Of a DNA stretch of 5,567 nucleotides, positions 1 to 5,567 are shown one piece after another. Both the position numbers and the translations under genes were made by a program. This stretch comes from Betaproteobacteria bacterium (lineage in GTDB: Bacteria; Pseudomonadota; Gammaproteobacteria; Burkholderiales; Thiobacillaceae): positions 1 to 5,567 of the forward strand of contig VGVU01000088.1 in the NCBI GenBank assembly GCA_016873905.1. Reading direction: 5' to 3'. Each line of letters begins with the position of its first letter. The first letter of the stretch is position 1. Below the pieces are notes generated by a model. It was given only the letters and a program-made list of their open reading frames with translations. It was not told where the DNA came from and ran no database searches.

Positions 1-794
1 CCATTGATGCCGAAGGCCGCCATCTTGTCCGGTAACGGTACGGGATCGTGCAGGGATTGCAGACGGCGCAGGGCATTGATCATTCCTTGACGGCCGGCCA
101 GGCTGGCACCACCGGCATCGGCACGGAACTCGCGCTGGCGCGAGAACCACATGACGATCATCGAGGCGAGGATGCCCAGCACGATTTCGGCCACGATCAT
201 GGTGACGAAAAAGGCGGGGCCCTGGCCGCGCTCGGTTTTAAACACGACGCGGTCAACCAAATGGCCGATGACCCGCGAGAAGAACATCACGAAGGTGTTT
301 ACCACACCCTGGATCAAGGCCAGCGTCACCATATCGCCGTTGGCGACATGCGAGACCTCGTGGCCCAAGACGGCCTCGGCCTCGGCACGGGTCATGCGGC
401 CCAGCAGGCCGGTGGAGACGGCGACCAAGGCGTTGTTTTTATTCATGCCGGTGGCGAAGGCGTTGACATCCGGCGAGTCATAAATCGCCACTTCAGGCAT
501 GCCGATGCCAGCCGCCTGCGCCTGGCGCGCGACCGTCTCGACCAGCCAACGCTCTTCGGCGTTTTGCGGTTGGGTAATGATCTGTGCGCCCACCGACATC
601 TTGGCGGTCCATTTCGACAGCGCCAGCGAGATCAGCGAACCGCCAAAGCCCATCACGGCGGCGAAGATCAGCAAGGCGTTGAGGTTCAGACCGTTTTCGT
701 TCAGATACGGCTCGACCCCCAACAGGCGCATGGTGACCGACAGCACCAGGACGATGGCGAGGTTGGTGGCGAGGAACAGGACGATGCGTTTCAT
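1..794 (-). CDS. htpX: Membrane zinc metalloprotease HtpX, N-terminal 264 codons (partial)
   Basis: Inner-membrane M48-family zinc endopeptidase that degrades damaged or misfolded membrane proteins, working alongside FtsH in the species where it has been studied. I translated the minus strand from the ATG at 794-792; the frame stays open to the window edge, so the C-terminus (perhaps 30 residues of a usual ~290) is missing. Two hydrophobic segments lie near the N-terminus (about residues 4-25 and 38-59). The zinc motif HEVSH is at 145-149, inside GHEVSHVANGD. The probable third ligand is E222 in QREFRAD. Two more hydrophobic stretches lie between them (about 157-175 and 194-217), as the family expects. 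All catalytic residues are present. The start is supported by a GGAGAG ribosome site (complement of 804-809) nine bases upstream. The gene is divergent from the LysR-type regulator and shares its control region. Identification is firm. Confidence 0.96.
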   Translation of the reverse strand, partial: MKRIVLFLATNLAIVLVLSVTMRLLGVEPYLNENGLNLNALLIFAAVMGFGGSLISLALSKWTAKMSVGAQIITQPQNAEERWLVETVARQAQAAGIGMPEVAIYDSPDVNAFATGMNKNNALVAVSTGLLGRMTRAEAEAVLGHEVSHVANGDMVTLALIQGVVNTFVMFFSRVIGHLVDRVVFKTERGQGPAFFVTMIVAEIVLGILASMIVMWFSRQREFRADAGGASLAGRQGMINALRRLQSLHDPVPLPDKMAAFGIN

Positions 795-803
795 GGCTCA
801 AAT

Positions 804-809
804 CTCTCC
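804..809 (-). promoter_or_regulatory. Shine-Dalgarno site of htpX
   Basis: On the minus strand this reads GGAGAG, nine bases before the htpX ATG. It is the only clear ribosome-binding site among the five genes in the window, and it fixes the htpX start. Confidence 0.7.
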
Positions 810-838
810 AACAGGACGCGAGAATGCGAAATGGTGGC

Positions 839-924
839 GAGCATACGCGAAACAAACACATCGAACCAGTCGAATGTTTTTTATGAAAACATCGAAAAAT
901 ATTGCTAAAGTGTTGCGTATGCTC
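839..924. repeat. 10-bp inverted repeat bracketing the htpX/nhaR control region
   Basis: GAGCATACGC at 839-848 and its exact reverse complement GCGTATGCTC at 915-924. The centre of symmetry (881.5) nearly coincides with that of the inner palindrome (883). Each copy carries a TATGCT on the strand that reads toward its own gene, so the pair may be two matching -10 regions or outer regulator half-sites. The repeat is seen directly; its role is inferred. Confidence 0.5.
874..892. promoter_or_regulatory. Candidate LysR-type operator (ATGTTTT / AAAACAT palindrome)
   Basis: Perfect 7-bp arms, ATGTTTT at 874-880 and AAAACAT at 886-892, flank a 5-bp spacer, and TCGA lies just outside on both sides (870-873 and 892-895). 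It contains the T-N11-A pattern favoured by LysR-type proteins and sits midway between the regulator and its divergent neighbour. ACATCGAA also recurs at 858-865 and 889-896. A function as operator is inferred. In RNA it could form only a weak hairpin and it has no following T-run, so a terminator is less likely. Confidence 0.4.
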
Positions 925-947
925 TTTTTGCTCTTCTCTCCAAAGTG

Positions 948-1847
948 ATGACAACTCGCCTCAATTTCAAACATTTGCGCTATTTCTGGATGGTGGCCAA
1001 GACGGGCAGCATCGCCATTGCCGCCGAGCAGTTGCAGTTGACGCCGCAGTCGATCAGCGGCCAGTTGAGCGAATTCGAGACGCAGCTCGGCGTGCGCCTG
1101 TTTCGCCGGGTCGGGCGGCGGCTCGAGATCGACGAGGCCGGGCGGCGCATCCTGGGTTATGCCGAAAACATCTTCGCGCTGGAAGGTGAGTTGTTGGAGG
1201 CTGTGCGCGATATTCGCGCGGTGGCTGTGCAACCCTTGCGGGTGGGCATTGCTGACTCGGTCTCCAAGTCCATGGTTTATCACTTGCTGGCGCCTGCGCT
1301 GGCGGTGGGCGGGGTGCGTTTGATTTGTCGCGAGGGACGGCTGGCAGCCTTGCTGGCCGATCTGGCCGTGCATCGTCTTGATAGCGTGGTTGCCGATCGG
1401 CCGCTGCCTGAAAACCTGAATGTGCGCGGTTACAGCCATCGCCTGGGCGAGAGTGATCTCACCGCCTTTGCCACCCCGGGGTTGCGTGCCAGTTTGGTGG
1501 GCGAGTTTCCGGCCTGTCTTGATGGCGCACCGTTTTTGTTGCCGGGCGAGGATGTGACCTGGCGGCCGGCGCTGTGGCAATGGTTTGAGCGTCACTCGGT
1601 GCAACCGCGCGCGGTGGGGGAGTTTGATGACAGCGCCTTGTTGAAGGCCTTTGGGCAGGCGGGGGCCGGCGTGTTTGTGGCGCCCAGCGCCATCGCCGAG
1701 GCGGTGTGCGCGCAATATCAGGTGGTGGCGTTAGGTCGGCTGGTGGGGGTGCGCGAACCTCTGTATGTCATTACGCCAGAGCGGCGGCTGACCCATCCCG
1801 CCATCGTCGCCATCAGCACGGCCGCACGCGAGGATTGGCTGAGCTGA
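948..1847 (+). CDS. nhaR: LysR-family transcriptional regulator, NhaR-like
   Basis: Cytoplasmic DNA-binding regulator, about 299 residues, the usual LysR-family size. Counting from the ATG, the N-terminal winged helix-turn-helix spans about residues 6-65 (KHLRYFWMVAKTGS, then AAEQLQLTPQSISGQL). The effector-binding domain follows from about 96. Several stretches closely resemble what I remember of E. coli NhaR: NFKHLRYFW, LTPQSISGQL, VGIADSVSK, GEFDDSALLKAF and VFVAP. NhaR activates the Na+/H+ antiporter gene nhaA and some envelope-stress and biofilm genes in E. coli, but no antiporter gene lies here, so the target in this organism is unknown. A GTG at 945 is directly adjacent; I prefer the ATG because its N-terminus is close to that of NhaR and neither start has a good ribosome site. 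The gene is divergent from htpX and convergent with the TSUP gene. Family is certain, the NhaR subgroup likely. Confidence 0.88.
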   Translation: MTTRLNFKHLRYFWMVAKTGSIAIAAEQLQLTPQSISGQLSEFETQLGVRLFRRVGRRLEIDEAGRRILGYAENIFALEGELLEAVRDIRAVAVQPLRVGIADSVSKSMVYHLLAPALAVGGVRLICREGRLAALLADLAVHRLDSVVADRPLPENLNVRGYSHRLGESDLTAFATPGLRASLVGEFPACLDGAPFLLPGEDVTWRPALWQWFERHSVQPRAVGEFDDSALLKAFGQAGAGVFVAPSAIAEAVCAQYQVVALGRLVGVREPLYVITPERRLTHPAIVAISTAAREDWLS

Positions 1848-1873
1848 CGAGGCGCTCGGCTCAGCCAGCCTTT
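1835..1873 (+). terminator. Hairpin over the nhaR-like stop codon, possible terminator
   Basis: TGGCTGAGC (1836-1844) pairs perfectly with GCTCAGCCA (1859-1867). The stem can be lengthened inward by a wobble and two Watson-Crick pairs (1845-1847 with 1856-1858), which puts the TGA stop inside it. Only a short T-run (TTT at 1871-1873) follows on the plus strand and none on the minus strand. It lies between convergent genes, a usual place for a terminator. The stem is clear; efficient termination is uncertain. Confidence 0.5.
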
Positions 1874-2615
1874 ATCCGGTGGCTGCCTTGACCCACAACG
1901 ACACGCCGCTGCCGAGCAGGATCAGGCTGATCAGGCGAATCATCTGGGCCTGCGTCAGGCGGGTATGCACATGGCTTCCGATCCACAAGGCGCTGAGCGT
2001 GATGGGTACCGCCGCCAGATAGGCGTATAGCAACTCCCGATGCAGCAGGAGGCCGCTGACCGCGAAGGTGGTGATCCGCGCGAAGCCTTCGATGAAAAAC
2101 AGGCCGGAGAAGGTGGCGCGCAGGATTCCTTTGTCAAACAGGCGGTGCGAGAGATAAATCACATACGGGGGTCCGCCGGTGCCGAACAGGGCGCCAACGG
2201 CGCCGCCCATGAGACCGGCTGGCCAGGCCCAGCGCGGGCTGACGGGTTTGGGGTGATCGGTGTCGAGCAGCAGGTTGCGCAGGGCGTACGCAATGACGAA
2301 GACGCCCAGGCCGATCAGCATGGGCCCGGCGGGCAGCGACACCAGCAGATAGACGCCGAGTGCGATGCCCAGCAATCCGGCCGGCAAGAGGCGGCGAATC
2401 TCGCTCCAGGCCACTTTTTCGAAATTCAAACCGCCCAGAATCAGCGAGGCGGTAAAGTCGGTCAGCAAAACCAGCGGCACTACAAAGGTCAGGGGCAGGT
2501 TAAGCGCCAGTAACGGGACGGCGATGAGGCCGGAGCCAAAACCGGTGATGCCGCGGATGAAATAGGCCGCGAGCAGAATGGGCACGGCCCATGTGAGGCT
2601 GGTGAGTTCAGGCAC
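1872..2615 (-). CDS. TauE/SafE (TSUP) family membrane exporter
   Basis: Integral inner-membrane protein of 247 residues, normal for the TSUP family, whose characterised members move sulfite, sulfoacetate or other small organic or sulfur anions. The family signatures are present: an N-terminal RGITGFGSGLIAVPLL (21-36) and its second-half counterpart GGAVGALFGTGGPP (137-150), reflecting the internal duplication of the fold. About seven to eight hydrophobic segments are visible (about 10-36, 41-61, 76-95, 98-113, 130-155, 168-190, 196-214, 226-243). The start is the GTG at 2615-2613; an in-frame TGA four codons further upstream rules out a longer protein, and no Shine-Dalgarno site is seen. It begins 34 bp after ffh on the same strand with no terminator between, so cotranscription is likely. 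The substrate cannot be told from sequence, and no sulfur-metabolism gene is nearby. Confidence 0.9.
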   Translation of the reverse strand: MPELTSLTWAVPILLAAYFIRGITGFGSGLIAVPLLALNLPLTFVVPLVLLTDFTASLILGGLNFEKVAWSEIRRLLPAGLLGIALGVYLLVSLPAGPMLIGLGVFVIAYALRNLLLDTDHPKPVSPRWAWPAGLMGGAVGALFGTGGPPYVIYLSHRLFDKGILRATFSGLFFIEGFARITTFAVSGLLLHRELLYAYLAAVPITLSALWIGSHVHTRLTQAQMIRLISLILLGSGVSLWVKAATG

Positions 2616-2649
2616 TGGGCGAAAGTTTCACAGCGTTGTTGCGACAGAC

Positions 2650-4002
2650 TTAGCGCAGCCCCGGCAACTTGCCGGCCATGCCCCGCATCATCTTGGCCAT
2701 GCCGCCGCCTTTGCCCATCGACTTCATCATCTTCTGCATCTGCTCGAATTGGCTGAGCAGGCGATTAACATCTTGCACCTGGAGCCCGGCACCGGCGGCA
2801 ATGCGGCGTTTCCGGCTGGCTTTGAGGAGTTCGGGTTTGCGCCGTTCCAGCGGGGTCATGGAATTGATGATGCCCTCAATGCGGCGCATTTGTTGTTCGC
2901 CTTGTGCCAGTTCGCTGGCGCCGATCTTTTGGGTCCCCGGTAACTTGTCAACCAGACTGCCCAGACCGCCGAGCTTTTTCATCTGCTGCATTTGCTCCTT
3001 GAAGTCCTCAAGGTCGAAGCCCTTGCCAGACTTCAGTTTCTCGACGGTGCGCCGCGCCGCGGCTTCGTCAACCCCCTTTTGCGCCTCTTCGATCAGGGAC
3101 AGCACATCGCCCATGCCGAGGATGCGGCTGGCCATGCGCTCGGGGTGGAAGAGCTCGATGCCGGATAGTTTTTCGCCGATGCCGACGAGCTTGATCGGCT
3201 TGCCGGTAATGTGGCGCACGGACAGCGCCGCGCCGCCCCGGGCATCGCCATCGAGTTTGGTCAGCACCACGCCCGTCAGAGGCAGGGCGTCATTGAAGGC
3301 CTTGGCCGTATTGACGGCGTCCTGACCTTGCATGGCATCGACCACGAACAGGGTCTCGACCGGCTTGACGGCGGCGTGGATGGCCTGGATCTCGGCCATC
3401 ATCTCGGCGTCGATGGCGAGACGACCCGCGGTATCAACGATCAGGACATCGAAGAAATGCTTCTTCGCGTAGTCCAGCGCGGCCAAGGCGATGGCGACCG
3501 GTTTTTGGCCGACGCTGGAGGGAAAGAATTCAGCCTCGGCCTGACCGGCGACGGTCTTCAACTGGTCGATAGCGGCGGGGCGATACACATCGGCCGAGAC
3601 CACGAGAATCTTTTTCCGGCCCATGTCGCGGATGACGCGCACCAGTTTGCCGGTCGTCGTGGTCTTGCCGGCGCCTTGCAGACCGGCCATCAGGAACACG
3701 GCAGGCGGCTGGCTGGCGAAGGACAAGGGCACGACCTGGGTGCCCATCAACGCCGACAGTTCCTTGTGCACAACGCCAATCAGCGCCTGCCCCGGCGTCA
3801 AGCTGCCGATAACCTCCTGGCCCATGGCCTTGGTTTTGACCTGGTCGATGAAGGCGCGCACCACCGGCAGGGCGACATCAGCCTCCAGGAGGGCGACGCG
3901 CACCTCACGCAGGGCGTCCTGGATGTTGGCTTCGGTGAGGCGGCCCTGACCGCGCAGATTTTTGACGACGGAGCCGAGGCGTTGAGTGAGGTTGTCGAAC
4001 AT
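2650..4002 (-). CDS. ffh: Signal recognition particle GTPase Ffh (SRP54)
   Basis: Protein subunit of the signal recognition particle. It binds 4.5S RNA and signal sequences of nascent membrane proteins and delivers ribosomes to FtsY at the membrane. The 450 residues match the family's usual length. In order: the N-domain helical bundle (1-90, with LLEADVALPVV at 38-48); the G domain with P-loop GLQGAGKTTTTGKL (107-120), switch motif DTAGR (190-194) and specificity motif TKLDGDARGG (248-257); then FHPERMASRILGMGD (285-299); and the methionine-rich M domain from about 330. The M domain carries the RNA-binding SRKRRIAAGAG (396-406) and ends in a Met/Gly/Lys-rich tail (MQKMMKSMGKGGGMAKMM). Nothing is missing. 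The ATG is unambiguous by family alignment although no ribosome site precedes it. The gene is divergent from ypjD; the TSUP gene follows on the same strand where many proteobacteria have rpsP. Confidence 0.98.
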   Translation of the reverse strand: MFDNLTQRLGSVVKNLRGQGRLTEANIQDALREVRVALLEADVALPVVRAFIDQVKTKAMGQEVIGSLTPGQALIGVVHKELSALMGTQVVPLSFASQPPAVFLMAGLQGAGKTTTTGKLVRVIRDMGRKKILVVSADVYRPAAIDQLKTVAGQAEAEFFPSSVGQKPVAIALAALDYAKKHFFDVLIVDTAGRLAIDAEMMAEIQAIHAAVKPVETLFVVDAMQGQDAVNTAKAFNDALPLTGVVLTKLDGDARGGAALSVRHITGKPIKLVGIGEKLSGIELFHPERMASRILGMGDVLSLIEEAQKGVDEAAARRTVEKLKSGKGFDLEDFKEQMQQMKKLGGLGSLVDKLPGTQKIGASELAQGEQQMRRIEGIINSMTPLERRKPELLKASRKRRIAAGAGLQVQDVNRLLSQFEQMQKMMKSMGKGGGMAKMMRGMAGKLPGLR

Positions 4003-4065
4003 GGGTTTTGGGGCAAATTAGGCTAAACTGGCGGTCGCTAGTCTAACAAATCGAGAACCGCCCGG
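4003..4065. promoter_or_regulatory. Divergent ffh / ypjD promoter region
   Basis: Only 63 bp separate the two start codons, so both promoters must overlap here or lie within the opposite gene. An imperfect inverted repeat, TTAGGCTA (4018-4025) and TAGTCTAA (4039-4046), matches at 7 of 8 positions with a 13-bp spacer. Each arm holds a weak -10-like TAGNCT facing one of the genes (TAGTCT at 4039-4044 on plus, TAGCCT at 4025-4020 on minus). I see no consensus -35 box. The presence of promoters is inferred from layout; their exact position is not shown. Confidence 0.4.
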
Positions 4066-4863
4066 ATGCCTGATCTTTTGCCTTTTCTGATTTGCGCGGC
4101 CGCCTATGCGGCTCAGGCCGTCATTTTTTGGCCTGGCCGAAGCACTTCGCAACGCCCTGGATACTGGCGACTGGTGCCTCTGGTACCTCTCATGTTGCAT
4201 ATTGCCCTGCTGATTGGTGCCTTTTTCGGTGCCGACGGAGTGCGTTTGGGCTTTGCAACCATGCTGTCTGCGATTGCCGCCCTCTCGGTGCTGGTCTATG
4301 GGGTGGCTTCCTGGCGTTATAGCCTGGGTGGAATGCAGGGCGTGGTGTTGGCCATTGCGGCGGTGGCCGTCCTGGTACAGGGCGTCATGGACGGGGGTCA
4401 TCTTATCCCGCAAAGCGAAAACCCCGCCTTCCGCGCCCATTTGCTGATGTCGATTACGGCCTATAGCCTGTTCCTGATTGCGGCCCTGCACGCGGTGTTT
4501 CTTGCTGTGGCCGAACAGGCGTTGCAGCGACCTTCCACAGCCCCGGTTGGAATGTTGCCGCTGCTGACCATCGAGGCCCTGCTGTTCCGTTTCCTGGAGG
4601 TGGGGTTTACGGTCCTGACCCTGACCTTGCTGACGGGGATTGTGTTTTCCAAACAGGCCTTCGGTGAGCATTTGCCCTTCACCCACATGGTGGTGTTCGG
4701 CATTACCTCCTGGATTATCTTTGCGGCGTTGTTGCTGGGCCGTCACCGCTATGGCTGGCGTGGCAAGCGGGCCATCTACGGCACACTGACAGGTTTTGCC
4801 ATGCTCTTCCTGTCCTACATGGGCGCAGAGTTTGTCCTTGAGATTGTGTTGGGACGCGTCTGA
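4066..4863 (+). CDS. ypjD: YpjD-type inner-membrane protein, CcsA-like fold
   Basis: Polytopic inner-membrane protein of 265 residues, about the same length as E. coli YpjD (~263). Around eight hydrophobic segments are visible (about 4-22, 36-54, 62-80, 90-107, 124-148, 179-196, 205-224, 237-260). Stretches that look like YpjD include RAHLLMSITAYSLFLIAALH (123-142), the LLTIEALLFR region (165-175), FTVLTLTLLTGIVF (181-194) and GWRGKRAIYG (230-239). The family belongs to the cytochrome c assembly (CcsA/CcmC) superfamily, but the tryptophan-rich WWD haem-handling motif of true haem lyases is absent, so a direct role in cytochrome c maturation should not be assumed. Histidines at 125, 207 and 227 lie in or near membrane segments. 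Its position divergent from ffh and just upstream of a CorB/YfjD homologue matches the enterobacterial order. The biochemical function is unknown to me. Confidence 0.9.
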   Translation: MPDLLPFLICAAAYAAQAVIFWPGRSTSQRPGYWRLVPLVPLMLHIALLIGAFFGADGVRLGFATMLSAIAALSVLVYGVASWRYSLGGMQGVVLAIAAVAVLVQGVMDGGHLIPQSENPAFRAHLLMSITAYSLFLIAALHAVFLAVAEQALQRPSTAPVGMLPLLTIEALLFRFLEVGFTVLTLTLLTGIVFSKQAFGEHLPFTHMVVFGITSWIIFAALLLGRHRYGWRGKRAIYGTLTGFAMLFLSYMGAEFVLEIVLGRV

Positions 4864-4881
4864 CGCTGCCCATTTTAAGCC

Positions 4882-5567
4882 GTGGACAACATATCGCTGA
4901 ATGCACTTCTCGTAGCGCTGGTCATTTTGCTGTTGTTGTCGGCCTTCTTCTCCGGGGCCGAGACCAGCATGATGGCGGTCAATCGCTACCGGTTGCGTCA
5001 TCAGGCCAAGAGTGGCCAGCGCGGGGCTCGCTTGGCCGAGGCCTTGTTGGCGCGTACGGATCAGCTTCTGGCCGTTATCCTGTTGGGCAACAATTTGATT
5101 AATGCCGCGGCCGCCACCCTGGTCACGGTCATTACCCTGCGCGTCCTGGGCGAGAGTGAGTTGGCACTGACGATTGCTACCCTCGGGGTCACCTTCCTGA
5201 TCCTGGTTTTTTCGGAAGTGACACCCAAGGTGCTGGCCGCGGCGCATGCCGACCGCGTGGCGCCCTGGGTCAGCTTTCCGTTGACCCTGCTGACCCGTGT
5301 GCTGAGTCCGGTGGTCTGGTTCATCAACCTGTTCGTTCGCGGTCTGATCGCTCTTCTGCGTATTCGCCTGCCGGACGCCAGTTCGGCTAACCGGATGGGG
5401 ATTGAAGAGCTGCGTACTTTATTGGCGGAATCGGGCCAGTTTTTACGGCCCACCCATCACAGCATCCTGCTCAACCTGTTTGAGCTGGAGAAGATCAGCG
5501 TCGAGGATGTCATGCATCCGCGCAGCCAGATCGAGGCCATTGATATGGAACTGGACGACGCAGAAAT
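4882..5567 (+). CDS. yfjD: CorB/YfjD-type CNNM (DUF21-CBS) transporter, N-terminal 228 codons (partial)
   Basis: Integral membrane protein of the CNNM/CorB (HlyC/CorC) family; characterised relatives export Mg2+ or confer cobalt and magnesium phenotypes. The frame runs open past the window end. The DUF21 membrane domain covers about residues 5-165, with the helix-one signature SAFFSGAETSMMAVNRYRLR (20-39), LLGNNLINAAAATL (67-80) and SEVTPKVLAA (111-120). The cytoplasmic part starts with IEELRTLLAESG (174-185), and the CBS pair begins about 205 (KISVEDVMHPRSQIEAID). The closest relative I recall is E. coli YfjD, also directly after ypjD. The start is the GTG at 4882, 18 bp after the ypjD stop and giving the expected VDNIS-type N-terminus; no good ribosome site is seen. 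The close spacing suggests an operon with ypjD. The missing part should be the rest of the CBS pair and the CorC-type C-terminal domain, roughly 200 residues. Confidence 0.93.
   Translation, partial: MDNISLNALLVALVILLLLSAFFSGAETSMMAVNRYRLRHQAKSGQRGARLAEALLARTDQLLAVILLGNNLINAAAATLVTVITLRVLGESELALTIATLGVTFLILVFSEVTPKVLAAAHADRVAPWVSFPLTLLTRVLSPVVWFINLFVRGLIALLRIRLPDASSANRMGIEELRTLLAESGQFLRPTHHSILLNLFELEKISVEDVMHPRSQIEAIDMELDDAE

Larger units (their letters stand above)
795..947. promoter_or_regulatory. Divergent htpX / nhaR-like control region
   Basis: A 153-bp region between two divergent genes, with an AT-rich core (about 850-910) unlike the GC-rich coding DNA around it. It must hold the promoters of both genes. 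A TATGCT hexamer resembling a -10 box faces each gene: minus strand at 845-840, about 45 bases from the htpX start, and plus strand at 918-923, about 24 bases from the regulator start. I see no convincing -35 box at 16-18 bp from either, and no clear heat-shock (sigma-32) promoter for htpX. The palindrome in the middle is annotated separately. Autoregulation by the LysR protein, with possible control of htpX, is inferred from the divergent layout typical of that family. Confidence 0.55.

Noticed and set aside
48..908. A 286-codon open frame on the plus strand opposite htpX
   Set aside because: It is antisense to a complete M48 protease domain with intact catalytic residues. Its product is His/Gln/Asp/Gly-rich and low in complexity, as expected for a shadow frame.
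795..947. Sigma-32 heat-shock promoter for htpX
   Set aside because: htpX is heat-inducible in E. coli, but I found no convincing CTTGAA-type -35 with a CCCCAT-type -10 upstream of the gene.
798..1715. A 305-codon open frame on the minus strand opposite the LysR gene
   Set aside because: It runs across the control region and the conserved LysR domains, with a His/Gln/Arg-rich product and no family match that I recognise.
3211..4026. A 271-codon open frame on the plus strand opposite ffh
   Set aside because: It lies opposite the highly conserved N and G domains of Ffh, and its product has the skewed composition of an antisense frame.
4066..4863. Cytochrome c haem lyase (CcmC/CcsA proper)
   Set aside because: The WWD tryptophan-rich motif is absent, and the gene order points to YpjD rather than a ccm operon.
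4018..5247. A 409-codon open frame on the minus strand opposite ypjD and yfjD
   Set aside because: Its product is rich in Gln, His, Arg and Gly with no recognisable domain, and it lies entirely opposite two conserved membrane-protein genes. It is a shadow of their codon bias.
1..5567. Mobile element, CRISPR array, toxin-antitoxin or defence system
   Set aside because: I saw no transposase, integrase, long terminal repeats, spaced direct-repeat array, or small paired genes. All long intervals are filled by recognised chromosomal genes.

Overview
The window is a GC-rich proteobacterial chromosomal segment, most likely gammaproteobacterial. The main clue is the ffh / ypjD / yfjD order: a divergent ffh-ypjD pair followed by a CorB/YfjD-type protein, the arrangement I know from Escherichia coli and relatives. 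An NhaR-type LysR regulator and a gammaproteobacterial-looking HtpX agree with this. A betaproteobacterium cannot be excluded. Coding density is high and I see no insertion sequence, phage gene, tRNA, rRNA or CRISPR array.

Layout. (1) Positions 1-794, minus strand: the N-terminal 264 codons of the membrane zinc protease HtpX, cut off by the window edge. It has no closed reading frame in the window because its stop lies outside. (2) About 150 bp of divergent control region (795-947) with nested inverted repeats. (3) 948-1847, plus strand: an NhaR-like LysR regulator. (4) A hairpin over the regulator's stop codon that probably ends transcription. (5) 1872-2615, minus strand: a TauE/SafE (TSUP) membrane exporter, convergent with the regulator and 34 bp downstream of ffh on the same strand. 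(6) 2650-4002, minus strand: ffh, the signal recognition particle GTPase. (7) A 63-bp divergent promoter region. (8) 4066-4863, plus strand: ypjD, a CcsA-fold inner-membrane protein. (9) 4882 to the window end, plus strand: the first 228 codons of a CorB/YfjD-type DUF21-CBS protein.

How the genes relate. The right half is a conserved neighbourhood centred on membrane-protein biogenesis (ffh) and two integral membrane proteins. The left half adds membrane quality control (htpX), a stress/cation-type regulator and a small-anion exporter. Almost everything here concerns the inner membrane, but a single shared pathway is not shown by the sequence.

I found no clear sign of a previously undescribed system. 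The points most worth a second look are the symmetric htpX/nhaR control region, the TSUP gene in the slot after ffh where rpsP is common, and the NhaR-like regulator with no antiporter gene beside it.
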